Shown: positions 16,858 to 25,423, counted from the stretch's first letter. The stretch is 64,000 bases of DNA from an uncultured Butyricicoccus sp. (GCA_944384745.1 CALWUO010000002.1:81616-145615); one strand, 5' to 3'. Translations and numbers: made by a program. Notes: generated from the sequence alone by a model not told the origin.

Positions 16858-18111
16858 TCATTTCAATTCACTTACGCTTACATTTCTGGTATGTGATATA
16901 GATTTCCATTCTTTAGTTCTAAAAAATAGACACACAGCATTTATAGGCAACCAACTTGCAATAAAAAACCAATAGCTTAAAATACCAACTTTCATGGAGC
17001 AAACTCGTTTTTTCTCAAGAACCATAACAATTATTGAAGTAATACAGCTTAAAATAAAAGAAAGCACAACAGAAAGTAAAAGTCTTGAGAAAATAGGAGT
17101 ACCAACTGTAATATGATAATGTACTGATAATGTACGAACTATATGACCTAAAAGCATGGTAAAAACCCATGCAAGTTGTAAAAGAGGTGCAAGAAGAAAT
17201 ACAAGCTGGTCTAATCTCATACGTAAACCTTTAAAACCACTTTTAAACATGCCGCTTATAAGAGGTATTGAGTAATAGTGTAAACACTGATAAATACCAG
17301 TAGACCAACGGCTTCTCTGACGCCAAGATTGTGAGAAAGTTAATGGCTGTTCATCATATGTTAAAGCTTCAGGCACCCATGAAACAGGTATATTTGATAA
17401 AATGCATTTTGTAGTAAATTCAATATCCTCTGTCATGGTTTTAGTTTTCCAGCCACCCATAGATTTTAAAAGTGATAAATCAGCCATGAAACCACTGCCA
17501 TTTATAATGGCAGAAAGTCCAACATGTGAACGAGCATGACTATAAAATCTATTTACCATCCAGTAATAAATTGAATAACTTGATGATATATATGTATCCT
17601 TAGGGTTTTTACTATCTCTAAAACCTTGTGCAGCCTTTGCTCCCTCACACCATGCATTATTCATGGCACTTAGAAAACCACAATCAACAACATTATCAGC
17701 ATCAAAAACACAAATAGCATCATGTTTATTTTCGATTAAAAGTTTATTAACCACTTGGTCTAACACTTCACCTTTTGTTGAAACAGGTCTTTGACAATGT
17801 AATATGTTTGCACCAGCATCTCTTGCAACTTGTTCAGTGTTATCTGTGCAGTTATTAGGTATAACGTATATATCATATAATTCTTTCGGGTAATTCTGTT
17901 TAGAAAGACTTTCTATAAGGTTTGCAATAACTGCTTGTTCATTTCGTGCAGCGACAAGCACAGCAAATCTACATTTTGGTTTATGAGCTGAATATGGATT
18001 TTGTTTGCGAAAAGCAAATGGTACAAAAAAGATATAATATAACATATATATAAAAAATATAGAGCTTAAAACCCAAAGTAGCTTTTCTAAAAATGCAAGA
18101 TAATGAAGCAT
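16858..18111 (-). CDS. membrane GT2 glycosyltransferase, processive type
   Basis: An N-terminal helix (about 8-30) precedes a GT2 catalytic domain with VLVAARNEQAVIANLI, the DxD-like VFDADNVVD near residue 140, the acceptor-site TED region TKTMTEDIEF and the QxxRW motif (QRSRW) near 273. Three or four membrane helices follow at about 300-400. TED plus QxxRW and C-terminal helices are the marks of polymerising beta-glycosyltransferases (cellulose, hyaluronan and PgaC-like). The product is unknown. It has its own promoter overlapped by a large palindrome, so expression is probably repressor-controlled. Confidence 0.87.
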   Translation of the reverse strand: MLHYLAFLEKLLWVLSSIFFIYMLYYIFFVPFAFRKQNPYSAHKPKCRFAVLVAARNEQAVIANLIESLSKQNYPKELYDIYVIPNNCTDNTEQVARDAGANILHCQRPVSTKGEVLDQVVNKLLIENKHDAICVFDADNVVDCGFLSAMNNAWCEGAKAAQGFRDSKNPKDTYISSSYSIYYWMVNRFYSHARSHVGLSAIINGSGFMADLSLLKSMGGWKTKTMTEDIEFTTKCILSNIPVSWVPEALTYDEQPLTFSQSWRQRSRWSTGIYQCLHYYSIPLISGMFKSGFKGLRMRLDQLVFLLAPLLQLAWVFTMLLGHIVRTLSVHYHITVGTPIFSRLLLSVVLSFILSCITSIIVMVLEKKRVCSMKVGILSYWFFIASWLPINAVCLFFRTKEWKSISHTRNVSVSELK

Positions 18112-18182
18112 GATTATTTATATACCTCCAGAAACGGATATAAAAATCCGTATAAGTGTACAGCATAAAATAACAACTGTAC

Positions 18183-18226
18183 TATACTGTATAATACAGT
18201 ATAAAACCCTAATGGTGCAGTGTCAA
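18183..18226 (-). promoter_or_regulatory. promoter of the GT2 gene with overlapping 21-bp palindromic operator
   Basis: On the minus strand TTGACA (18226-18221) and TATACT (18203-18198) are 17 bases apart, a near-ideal sigma-A promoter. The -10 is the left end of a perfect odd palindrome at 18183-18203, with 10-base arms TATACTGTAT and ATACAGTATA around one central base, covering -10 to about +8. Such placement suggests a dimeric repressor. The binding protein is not identifiable here. Confidence 0.75.
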
Positions 18227-18455
18227 CAAACATTTGTGTAATAAAAAAGAAAATAATAAAAAAACAATCAAAAAATAGCATTATTTGCATGTTTAATGTA
18301 AAATCTCTGTATTAAATATGTATTTGGTGGATAGACAGGCGTATATAACGCAAGGTATAAAAAACAAAACTGCAAGTTTAAAGATGTTAAAAGGGAAATG
18401 GTGCAGACTATGCAAGATTACAAATTAAAACTTGCAAAAAATTTTTGTTAATCCA
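18227..18455. other. intergenic region without a visible gene
   Basis: AT-rich and without a credible open frame. TGCAAGTTT near 18372 and AAACTTGCA near 18428 form a widely spaced inverted repeat. A TTAAAAGGGAAATGGTGC stretch near 18390 recalls part of the cobalamin riboswitch core, but the other conserved blocks are not found. Confidence 0.4.
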
Positions 18456-18484
18456 TTGACGAAGTAAATAAAACGTAGTATAGT
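18456..18484 (+). promoter_or_regulatory. promoter of the DUF4914 gene
   Basis: TTGACG at 18456-18461 and TATAGT at 18479-18484 are 17 bases apart; a TATAAT overlaps just downstream. Confidence 0.7.
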
Positions 18485-18489
18485 ATAAT

Positions 18490-18595
18490 AAGTAGAAAAT
18501 CGAACTATAATCTAAAGTTTAGATTTAAGTTATATTTGGCAATATATGGGGGTTTATTGCCCTTTATTGTAGCCGTAAGGAGGAATTAATTTTAC
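18490..18595 (+). promoter_or_regulatory. structured 5' leader of the DUF4914 gene
   Basis: About 100 bases separate promoter and start. Two inverted repeats lie in it: ATCTAAA/TTTAGAT (18510-18524), which could be an operator or small hairpin, and GGCAATA/TATTGCC (18538-18561) with a G-rich loop. There is no T run, so any control would be at translation, RNA stability or repressor binding. AAGGAGG precedes the start. Confidence 0.4.
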
Positions 18596-20467
18596 ATGAA
18601 CCGTTTGCTTAAAAAGTTCACCTTTTCACCTGAAATTGTGGACGTAATCGAAAACTGCAAGGGTATCTTTATCCCAACAACCAAGCAGGAACTGTATGAA
18701 ATGGTATTTGGTACAGGTCGCTCTGGTAAGTATGATGTTGTATACGACGTTCCTGAAAAGGGTGAGGTTGTTGAGGCAACCGTTGTTCGTGCAAAAAATG
18801 GTGTAGTTGTCAACTATGTTGAGGACTATATGCGTCGTCGTGACCCAGATTGTATGCGTATCGGTGACGATAAGCCTACTGACAAACCACGTTTCGCTGA
18901 TGTTTATGGTTTCCCATTTTCAGATATGAAAAAGCAGACTCTGGATTGGCTAAAAGGTCAAGAGCTGATTTTTATGCCATTTAATTCTGGTGGTAATGTT
19001 TACGGCTATGGTTCTATGCTTATTTGCCCAAGAAATGCTGCATTCTTTGCTTTTGCACTAGCTCACCTTCAGGGATTTGTTTCTGCTGAAGAAACAGAGG
19101 GTTATGCACCTCGTGCAATAGTTTATGTTGCTCCACCATTTAGACATACTCACTTCAATGGCAAGCAGGTTGTTGTTCATAACCGTCTTGATAATTGCCA
19201 TGAAGTATTTTCTTATAATCTATATCCAGGTCCATCAGCTAAAAAAGGCGTTTATTCTGTATTATTGGATATTGGCGAACAAGAAGGCTGGGTAACTGCT
19301 CATGCATCTGCTGCACGTCTTACAACTCAGTATGATAACGAACTTGTTATTATGCATGAGGGTGCATCTGGTGGCGGTAAGAGCGAAATGTTACAGGATA
19401 TAGCTCGTACAGAAGACGGTCGTGTACTGCTCTCTGAAAATACTGTTACAGGTGAAAAAACCTTTATGAACCTTGGCAGAACCTCTATGATTGAGCCTGT
19501 ATGTGATGATATGGCAACTTGCTATCCAAAACTGCAAACAGGCAGTGGAAAGCTCGCTCTTGTTGATGGTGAAGACGGTTGGTTCTTACGTATGGACGGT
19601 GTAACCCATTATGGTTGTGACCCAGTATACGAACGCATTTGCACAGAGCCTGATGAACCACTTTGTTTCTTTAATATTCAGGGTGTAGTTGGTGCTACTA
19701 GCCTAATTTGGGAGCATACTCTGGACTCTAACGGCAAGCCATGTCCAAACCCTCGTGCGATTGTACCTCGTGCAAAGGTTCCACACATTGTAACTGAGCC
19801 TGTTGAAGTTGATATCCGTTCTTTTGGTACTCGTATGCCACCTTCAACCCGTGAAAACCCTAACTATGGTATTATGGGTATGCTGCACTTTATCCCACCA
19901 GCACTTGCTTGGATGTGGCGTTTAGTTGCTCCTCGTGGATTTAAAAATCCATCTATTGTAGGCGGTGGCGACCTAAAGAGTGAGGGCGTAGGTTCTTACT
20001 GGCCATTTGCTACTGGTATGCGTGTAAAGCAAGCTAATCTATTATTAAAGCAAATTATTGATAATCCTAACACCCGTTATGTATTAATTCCAAACCAGCA
20101 TATCGGTGTATATAAAGTAGGTTTTGCTGCTGAATGGTTAAGCCGTGAATGGTTAAGCCGTCATAATGGTCATGTAAAGACCGAAAAGCTAACCCCAGCA
20201 CGTTGCCCACTGCTTGGTTATGCTATGACTGAAATGACCATTGAAGGTCAATCTATCCGTTCTAAGTATCTAAGAACAGAACTGCAAGACCGTATGGGTG
20301 AAGATGGTTATGATGCAGGTGCAAAGATTTTAACAGATTTCTTTGCTAAGGAGCTTGATAAGTTCTATACAGATGACCTTGACCCACTAGGTAAACAAAT
20401 TATTGATTGTTTCCGCAATGGCGGTACTCTTGAGGATTATTGCAAGTTAACCCCAATGCACTTTTAA
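18596..20467 (+). CDS. DUF4914 family P-loop protein
   Basis: I recognise this 623-residue protein as the DUF4914 family, widespread in anaerobic Firmicutes and without a proven function. A P-loop GASGGGKSEM lies near residues 257-266, and the region around it recalls the PEP carboxykinase/HPr-kinase type of nucleotide fold; this relation is inferred. No signal peptide or membrane segment is visible. Codon use is rich in GGT, CGT and GCT compared with neighbours, suggesting high expression. A 15-base tandem duplication at 20132-20161 encodes EWLSR twice. The gene has its own promoter, long leader and terminator. Confidence 0.8.
   Translation: MNRLLKKFTFSPEIVDVIENCKGIFIPTTKQELYEMVFGTGRSGKYDVVYDVPEKGEVVEATVVRAKNGVVVNYVEDYMRRRDPDCMRIGDDKPTDKPRFADVYGFPFSDMKKQTLDWLKGQELIFMPFNSGGNVYGYGSMLICPRNAAFFAFALAHLQGFVSAEETEGYAPRAIVYVAPPFRHTHFNGKQVVVHNRLDNCHEVFSYNLYPGPSAKKGVYSVLLDIGEQEGWVTAHASAARLTTQYDNELVIMHEGASGGGKSEMLQDIARTEDGRVLLSENTVTGEKTFMNLGRTSMIEPVCDDMATCYPKLQTGSGKLALVDGEDGWFLRMDGVTHYGCDPVYERICTEPDEPLCFFNIQGVVGATSLIWEHTLDSNGKPCPNPRAIVPRAKVPHIVTEPVEVDIRSFGTRMPPSTRENPNYGIMGMLHFIPPALAWMWRLVAPRGFKNPSIVGGGDLKSEGVGSYWPFATGMRVKQANLLLKQIIDNPNTRYVLIPNQHIGVYKVGFAAEWLSREWLSRHNGHVKTEKLTPARCPLLGYAMTEMTIEGQSIRSKYLRTELQDRMGEDGYDAGAKILTDFFAKELDKFYTDDLDPLGKQIIDCFRNGGTLEDYCKLTPMHF
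20132..20161 (+). repeat. 15-bp perfect tandem duplication inside the DUF4914 gene
   Basis: GAATGGTTAAGCCGT occurs twice head to tail, encoding EWLSR-EWLSR without changing the frame. Perfect identity at the DNA level suggests a recent slip duplication or a tolerated repeat. Confidence 0.9.
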
Positions 20468-20477
20468 TAAAAATTTT

Positions 20478-20509
20478 AACGTGTCTGCTTTTTAGTAGGC
20501 ACGTTTTTT
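20478..20509 (+). terminator. terminator of the DUF4914 gene
   Basis: AACGTGTCTGC pairs with the GTAGGCACGTT arm, followed by T residues. Confidence 0.75.
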
Positions 20510-20523
20510 ATTATATGTGAAAC

Positions 20524-20554
20524 AAAAAAACGAGCTGATTTTTTTATCAGCTCG
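20524..20554 (-). terminator. terminator of the molybdenum hydroxylase operon
   Basis: On the minus strand CGAGCTGAT/ATCAGCTCG is a perfect 9-bp stem followed by seven T residues. Confidence 0.85.
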
Positions 20555-20563
20555 CTTGCTATT

Positions 20564-22852
20564 TTATTTATTTTTCAAACCAATAACAATTTTTTCAGCA
20601 GTTATAGGAAGTTCTCTAATTCTAACACCGCAAGCCGTAGCAACAGCCGCTGCAATAGCAGGTGATGGGGTATTGATAACAACTTCACCGATAGACTTAG
20701 CACCGAATGGACCAGATGGTTCATAACTGCTTTCAAATTCAACTCTAACCTTGTTTATATCAAGACGAGACGGTATTTTATATTGCATAAAGGAGTTGGA
20801 ATAATTTACACCCTTTTCATCATATATAATATCCTCATAAAGAGCCATTCCAATACCTTGAACGAGTCCGCCCTCGGTTTGCACTCTTGCAAGATTAGGG
20901 TTGATAGGTGTACCACAGTCAACTGCTGCACAGTAGTCAACAAGCTCAACTTTACCAGTTTCAGGGTCAAGCTCAATTTCAGCTGCACCCGCCATAAATG
21001 GAGGTGGTGAAGTAGGTGAAGAATGGCTAACAGTTGCCGCAAGTTCACGGTTACTAAAACATTGACCTTTATAACCAACCTGTTTTCTAGTTACAAATTT
21101 TTCAGGGTCTGCAACAACATAAACTTTTTGACCGTCAAAATCAACATCATCAACATTAACTTTCAGCATTTCAGCACCAGTTAACAGAATTTTATTTCTT
21201 AATTCTTCACAAGCCTTAACACAAGCCATACCTGTAACATAAGTTGTAGCTGATGCATAAGAACCAGAGTCATAAGGTGAAACATCAGTGTCCGATGCAT
21301 AAACTGCAATATTTTTCATATCACAATCAAGGCAATCTGCTGCCATCTGAGCAAGGATAGTATCGCAACCAGTACCCATATCAGTACAACCAATAAGCAT
21401 ATTATAATCGCCATCATCACCCATACGAATGGTTACAGAGCCTACATCTACATTGGAAATACCAGAACCCTGCATAGCCATTGCAATTCCAACAGCACGA
21501 ATTTTACCATTAGGAAGTGTAATAGGCTTTGCTTTTTTATCCCAATCAATCATATTTTTAACACGCTCAACACAGCGGTCTAAAGCACATGAAGTTGCGG
21601 TTTCACCATAATATGCATGCATAACTTGACCCTCACGGACAAGATTAATTTCACGCATTTTAACAGGGTCAATATTAAGGATTTCAGCAAGTTCGTTTAC
21701 AGTTGACTCTACCGCAAAAATACCTTGTGTTGCACCGTAACCACGATAAGCACCAGCAGAAAGAGTATTTGTATATACAACGTCCCAAGTAAAGCGGAAA
21801 GCCTCTTGTTTACCGTATAAAGGTATAGGCTTATGAGCGGATAAACCAACAGTAGTTGGACCATGTTCACCGAAAGCACCTGTATTAGATAGTGTATATA
21901 GGTCAATAACCTTGATTATACCATCATTTGTAGCACCCATACGCACAGTAAGTTCCATGCTGTGACGAGGAGAAGATGCAATCATAGATTCATAACGAGA
22001 ATATACAATTTTTGCAGGTCTGCCAGTTTTTAGTGTTACAATAGCAGGATAAACTTCAGTAACAACCGTTTGTTTTGCACCAAAACCACCGCCAAGACGA
22101 GGCTTTATTACACGGATTTGAGTTTTTGGAATATCAAGAGCATGTGATAAAATACGACGAACATGAAAAGGAACTTGAGTGGAAGAAATAACATTTAATC
22201 TACCATAGGTATCAAGTTGTGTATAGGTTCTAAATGTTTCCATCATGGCTTGCTGGTTTTGTTTTGTGCGGTAAGTGCGTTCAATTACAACATCACATTT
22301 AGCAAATGTGCCATCAACATCACCATGGCTATCACTGCCAGATGCACAAAGATTTCTCATATTGTCCGCACCAACAGGGCAAAGAGACTTCCAGCTTTCT
22401 TCAGGGTGAACAAGTATTTTATTATCCTTAGCTTTACGCATATCTAACACAGGTTCAAGCACCTTATATTCAACTTTAATAAGTTTTAAAGCCTTATCGA
22501 CAGCTTGTTCTGTTTCACCAGCAACAATGGCTACTGCATCACCCACAAAACGAACTCTACGGTCTAAAATCAAGCGGTCATAAGGGGAAGGCTCTGGATA
22601 GGTCTGACCTGCCATAGTAAAACGGCATTGTGGCACATCTTCATATGTTAATACACATACAATGCCAGGAACTTTCATTGCAATATTGGTATTTATATTT
22701 GTTATAAGAGCATGAGCATGAGGAGAACGTAAAACCTTTACAATAAGACAATCGGCTGGAGCTAAATCATCAGTGTACACTGGTTTACCAGTAGTTAATG
22801 CCTTAGCATCAGATTTTACAACCCCTGCACCTACATATTTTTTTGCATTCAT
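20564..22852 (-). CDS. xdhA: molybdenum hydroxylase large subunit (xanthine dehydrogenase type)
   Basis: The subunit holds the molybdopterin cofactor that hydroxylates purines or related heterocycles. LGGGFGAKQ near residue 255 and the C-terminal FGAKSIGEVV, whose Glu is the family's active-site base, are visible in 762 residues. A longer frame begins with TTG at 22858, but AAGGAGG selects the ATG at 22852, which overlaps the stop of the iron-sulfur subunit gene as ATGA. The substrate may be xanthine, hypoxanthine or a related compound; purine-catabolism and cofactor-maturation genes are absent here. Confidence 0.88.
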   Translation of the reverse strand: MNAKKYVGAGVVKSDAKALTTGKPVYTDDLAPADCLIVKVLRSPHAHALITNINTNIAMKVPGIVCVLTYEDVPQCRFTMAGQTYPEPSPYDRLILDRRVRFVGDAVAIVAGETEQAVDKALKLIKVEYKVLEPVLDMRKAKDNKILVHPEESWKSLCPVGADNMRNLCASGSDSHGDVDGTFAKCDVVIERTYRTKQNQQAMMETFRTYTQLDTYGRLNVISSTQVPFHVRRILSHALDIPKTQIRVIKPRLGGGFGAKQTVVTEVYPAIVTLKTGRPAKIVYSRYESMIASSPRHSMELTVRMGATNDGIIKVIDLYTLSNTGAFGEHGPTTVGLSAHKPIPLYGKQEAFRFTWDVVYTNTLSAGAYRGYGATQGIFAVESTVNELAEILNIDPVKMREINLVREGQVMHAYYGETATSCALDRCVERVKNMIDWDKKAKPITLPNGKIRAVGIAMAMQGSGISNVDVGSVTIRMGDDGDYNMLIGCTDMGTGCDTILAQMAADCLDCDMKNIAVYASDTDVSPYDSGSYASATTYVTGMACVKACEELRNKILLTGAEMLKVNVDDVDFDGQKVYVVADPEKFVTRKQVGYKGQCFSNRELAATVSHSSPTSPPPFMAGAAEIELDPETGKVELVDYCAAVDCGTPINPNLARVQTEGGLVQGIGMALYEDIIYDEKGVNYSNSFMQYKIPSRLDINKVRVEFESSYEPSGPFGAKSIGEVVINTPSPAIAAAVATACGVRIRELPITAEKIVIGLKNK

Positions 22853-23319
22853 TGACAATCCTCCTTGCTCACAAGATATGCTTTAATAGCACGAAGTTGA
22901 CTTACATAACCCGTACATCTGCAAAGATTTCCCGATAAATATTCACGGATTTCATCTTCTGATGGGTTTTTAAGTTCATCTTTCATTGCGATAATATTCA
23001 TAATAAGTCCTGGTGAACAGAAACCGCATTGTTCTGCACCCTCTTTGGCTAGATAAGAGCCGATTTCCTCAGCTTGTTGCTGTTTACCTTCAAGTGTTAT
23101 AATATTATGACCATCTGCACGAACTGCAAGCATAGTACAGGAAAGTATTGGCTTATTGTCCATAAGCACTGTACAAAGACCACAATTGGAAGTTTCACAG
23201 CCACGCTTTACAGATTTACAGCCTTTTTCACGCAAGTATTCTAAAAGAGGCTGGTCAGGGCTTACAGCATCTTCAATTTTTTTGCCATTTAGAGTAAAAG
23301 AAATTAAAATCTTTGCCAT
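22849..23319 (-). CDS. xdhC: molybdenum hydroxylase [2Fe-2S] subunit
   Basis: This 156-residue electron-transfer subunit carries two [2Fe-2S] clusters. The plant-ferredoxin-type set is Cys41, Cys46, Cys49 and Cys61, and the C-terminal set is in CGFCSPG near 108 and CRCTG near 143. It sits between the FAD and molybdenum subunits in one operon, overlapping the latter by 4 bases. GGAGG precedes the start. Confidence 0.92.
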   Translation of the reverse strand: MAKILISFTLNGKKIEDAVSPDQPLLEYLREKGCKSVKRGCETSNCGLCTVLMDNKPILSCTMLAVRADGHNIITLEGKQQQAEEIGSYLAKEGAEQCGFCSPGLIMNIIAMKDELKNPSEDEIREYLSGNLCRCTGYVSQLRAIKAYLVSKEDCQ

Positions 23320-23326
23320 AAATAAA

Positions 23327-24133
23327 TTAAACCTCCTGATTTAAAGCTAGTAACGCACGACGAACAAGCACTTTAGTGAGGTGACATCTAAAATCAGAAC
23401 TACCACGCATATTGCTTGAAAATTTTAAGTTATTTGCAACATAATCTGCAAATTTGCTTGCACTTTCTTCAGTAATACCATCATTCAGTATGCCATCGGT
23501 ATCTAAAACAAGATTAGCTCTTTGAGGTCTTGCACCAATAGCAACTCTAAAACCATTATCTCTAAAATCTTCAGGTAATTTGGTTACACAACAAGCGATA
23601 ACAGGAAAATCGGTTGCTGTTGCACGATGGGTTATATAATGTGTTTTCTGTTTGTTTTTTGGCAGAATAACATGGGTTAAAATATCTCTATCATAAGGCA
23701 TATTTATAAAATCAGAGAGTTTAATAGTGCCAGCATGATAAAGTTTAACCTCAGCACCTAAAGCAAGCATTAAAGTCAAAGGGTCAGAGAAACCAAATCT
23801 GCCCCAGATAGAGCCTCCAATGGTTACACAATTTCTAAATTGTACACCAACTATATGACGTAAACTTTCCTTGATTGCATCACCAAAATAGCTATTAATT
23901 GCTTCATTGGTTTCAATTTGACGTAAAGTCACCATACAACCAAGTTTAAATTCGGTGTTGGTTTCCTCGATTTTATCAAGACCAAGACCAGAAAGGTCAA
24001 TAGCTGTTTTAATAGAGCGATTACCCATTTTCAGCCAGCCACAACCACCTAAAATAGTAGAGGTTTTCTTTTGATTTAGCGAATAAGCCTGTTCTAATGT
24101 TTCGGCTTTTACATATTGGTCTATTGTGAACAT
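23327..24133 (-). CDS. xdhB: molybdenum hydroxylase FAD-binding subunit
   Basis: It binds FAD and passes electrons from the iron-sulfur subunit to the final acceptor. The family segments TILGGCGWLKMGNR (isoalloxazine-binding region) and FRNCVTIGGSIWGRFGFSDPL are present. The protein has about 268 residues. Two ATGs occur at 24139 and 24133; AGGAG is only one base from the first and seven from the second, so 24133 is preferred. It is the first gene of the operon, behind a leader with a terminator-like hairpin. Confidence 0.88.
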   Translation of the reverse strand: MFTIDQYVKAETLEQAYSLNQKKTSTILGGCGWLKMGNRSIKTAIDLSGLGLDKIEETNTEFKLGCMVTLRQIETNEAINSYFGDAIKESLRHIVGVQFRNCVTIGGSIWGRFGFSDPLTLMLALGAEVKLYHAGTIKLSDFINMPYDRDILTHVILPKNKQKTHYITHRATATDFPVIACCVTKLPEDFRDNGFRVAIGARPQRANLVLDTDGILNDGITEESASKFADYVANNLKFSSNMRGSSDFRCHLTKVLVRRALLALNQEV

Positions 24134-24162
24134 TCGCATTCTCCTTTTTTATAAACATAACA

Positions 24163-24187
24163 AAAGCCGCCAAAAAATAGTGGCAGC
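24163..24187 (-). promoter_or_regulatory. terminator-like hairpin in the xdh leader
   Basis: On the minus strand GCTGCCA/TGGCGGC forms a 7-bp stem followed by TTTTGTT, just before the ribosome-binding site. Together with the promoter at 24280-24308 it leaves a leader of about 135 bases, a layout used for attenuation or riboswitch control. No known aptamer class was recognised. Confidence 0.5.
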
Positions 24188-24279
24188 AAATAGGTTAGAC
24201 ATCGAAAACCAAACGCTGCGTTTTTAATTGACTTTGAACATACAGCGAAAAAGAACAGATTTTCTGATATTATATAAGT

Positions 24280-24308
24280 ATTATATCAAGCGGATTAAGA
24301 AAATACAA
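24280..24308 (-). promoter_or_regulatory. promoter of the xdh operon
   Basis: On the minus strand TTGTAT (24308-24303) and a perfect TATAAT (24285-24280) are 17 bases apart. Confidence 0.65.
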
Positions 24309-24379
24309 TTTTTATTGACAACTTTCTACACGAAAATTTAACCAAAAATATACCAAAACAATAATTAAATATTGAAATA

Positions 24380-24536
24380 AAATGCGAAAGCCACAGTTTT
24401 TAAACTGTGGCTAACACCAAAAAGAGAGAACACGAGGTGGGATTTAATCCATCCCGATGATAAAAGCGAAAAAATTGTTAAATGTTTAACATTTATAACT
24501 AAGTAATAGTATAATCGTTTTTGTAATAAATTTCAA
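24380..24536 (-). ncRNA. candidate small RNA unit: promoter plus hairpin
   Basis: On the minus strand TTGAAA (24536-24531) and TATACT (24513-24508) are 17 bases apart. About 90 bases later comes a perfect 11-bp stem AGCCACAGTTT/AAACTGTGGCT (24389-24412), with a moderately T-rich tail. Between them CGGGAT and ATCCC can pair. No open frame is visible. It may be a short RNA or an upstream part of the xdh leader; evidence is limited to these signals. Confidence 0.3.
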
Positions 24537-24619
24537 TATATTTTCAATAAAAAAATTTTCACTTTTTAAGATAAATATATTATAATATTTTTAATATGTT
24601 TTAAAGGAGAGTTTTAAAA

Positions 24620-25423
24620 GTGGTAAAAAAACATCTAACTCCATGTGATTTAGGACAAATTGCAGACTCAGGTCAATGTTTTAGAATGACAAAACAAGAT
24701 GACAATACATATAGAATTATAGCAACAGATAAATGTACCTATGCTTATATGGAGGGTGAAAATCTGGTTTTAGAGTGTAGTGAACAGGAATTTGAAGAGT
24801 TTTGGCGAGATTATTTTGATTTTGATACAGATTATCAAAAAATATGTGACTCAGTTGATGAAAATGATGAGTTTTTAAAAGCATCAGTTGCATATGGCGG
24901 TGGTATGAGAATTTTAAAACAAGAGCTTTGGGAAATGCTTATAACCTTTATGATTTCACAGAATAACAATATTCCACGAATACAAAAATCAGTTGAGGCT
25001 ATTTGTGAAAAGTTTGGTGAATTAAAAACCGATATAAGAAATAACAAATATTTTGCTTTTCCAACAAAAGAGCAATTATCAAAAGCTAGTATAGAAGAAC
25101 TTAGAGCATGCGGTTTAGGATATCGTGATAGATATTTATATGAAATTGCACACAGTGACTTTGATGTGTATTCACTTAAAAATATGCCGATAGATGAGGC
25201 TGAAAAAGCACTTTGTAAAATAACAGGTGTAGGCAAAAAAGTGGCAAATTGTGTTAAACTTTTTGGTCTGCATGATTTGGCGTCTTTCCCTATTGATACT
25301 TGGATTAAAAAAATTTGTGATAAATATTATAATGGACATTTTCCTGTCGAAAAATATAAAGGTTATGCTGGTGTAATTCAGCAGTATATCTTTTTTTATG
25401 GAAGAACTGGAATAAAACTTTAA
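24620..25423 (+). CDS. OGG1-type DNA glycosylase/AP lyase (8-oxoguanine repair)
   Basis: It should remove oxidised guanine from DNA. The N-terminal OGG domain (about 1-100) is followed by an HhH-GPD fold: LITFMISQNNNIPRIQKSV near 115, the hairpin ITGVGKKVANCV with the catalytic Lys near 205-215, and FPIDTW, whose Asp activates the base. The length of 267 is a little shorter than most bacterial OGG proteins, with a short C terminus after FYGRTG. The start is GTG at 24620, eight bases after AAAGGAG. Confidence 0.87.
   Translation: MVKKHLTPCDLGQIADSGQCFRMTKQDDNTYRIIATDKCTYAYMEGENLVLECSEQEFEEFWRDYFDFDTDYQKICDSVDENDEFLKASVAYGGGMRILKQELWEMLITFMISQNNNIPRIQKSVEAICEKFGELKTDIRNNKYFAFPTKEQLSKASIEELRACGLGYRDRYLYEIAHSDFDVYSLKNMPIDEAEKALCKITGVGKKVANCVKLFGLHDLASFPIDTWIKKICDKYYNGHFPVEKYKGYAGVIQQYIFFYGRTGIKL

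Noticed and set aside
18380..18440. Cobalamin-riboswitch-like TTAAAAGGGAA...GGTG stretch
   Set aside because: The other conserved blocks of the cobalamin riboswitch, including the GCCACTG box, were not found, and the gene's promoter lies downstream of the stretch.
20500..20525. Fourth parS-like site (TATGTGAAACA)
   Set aside because: Only the right half matches; the left half differs at three positions.
24140..24280. Purine, xanthine or molybdenum-cofactor riboswitch ahead of xdhB
   Set aside because: Conserved aptamer cores of those classes are absent; only the hairpin and leader length suggest regulation.
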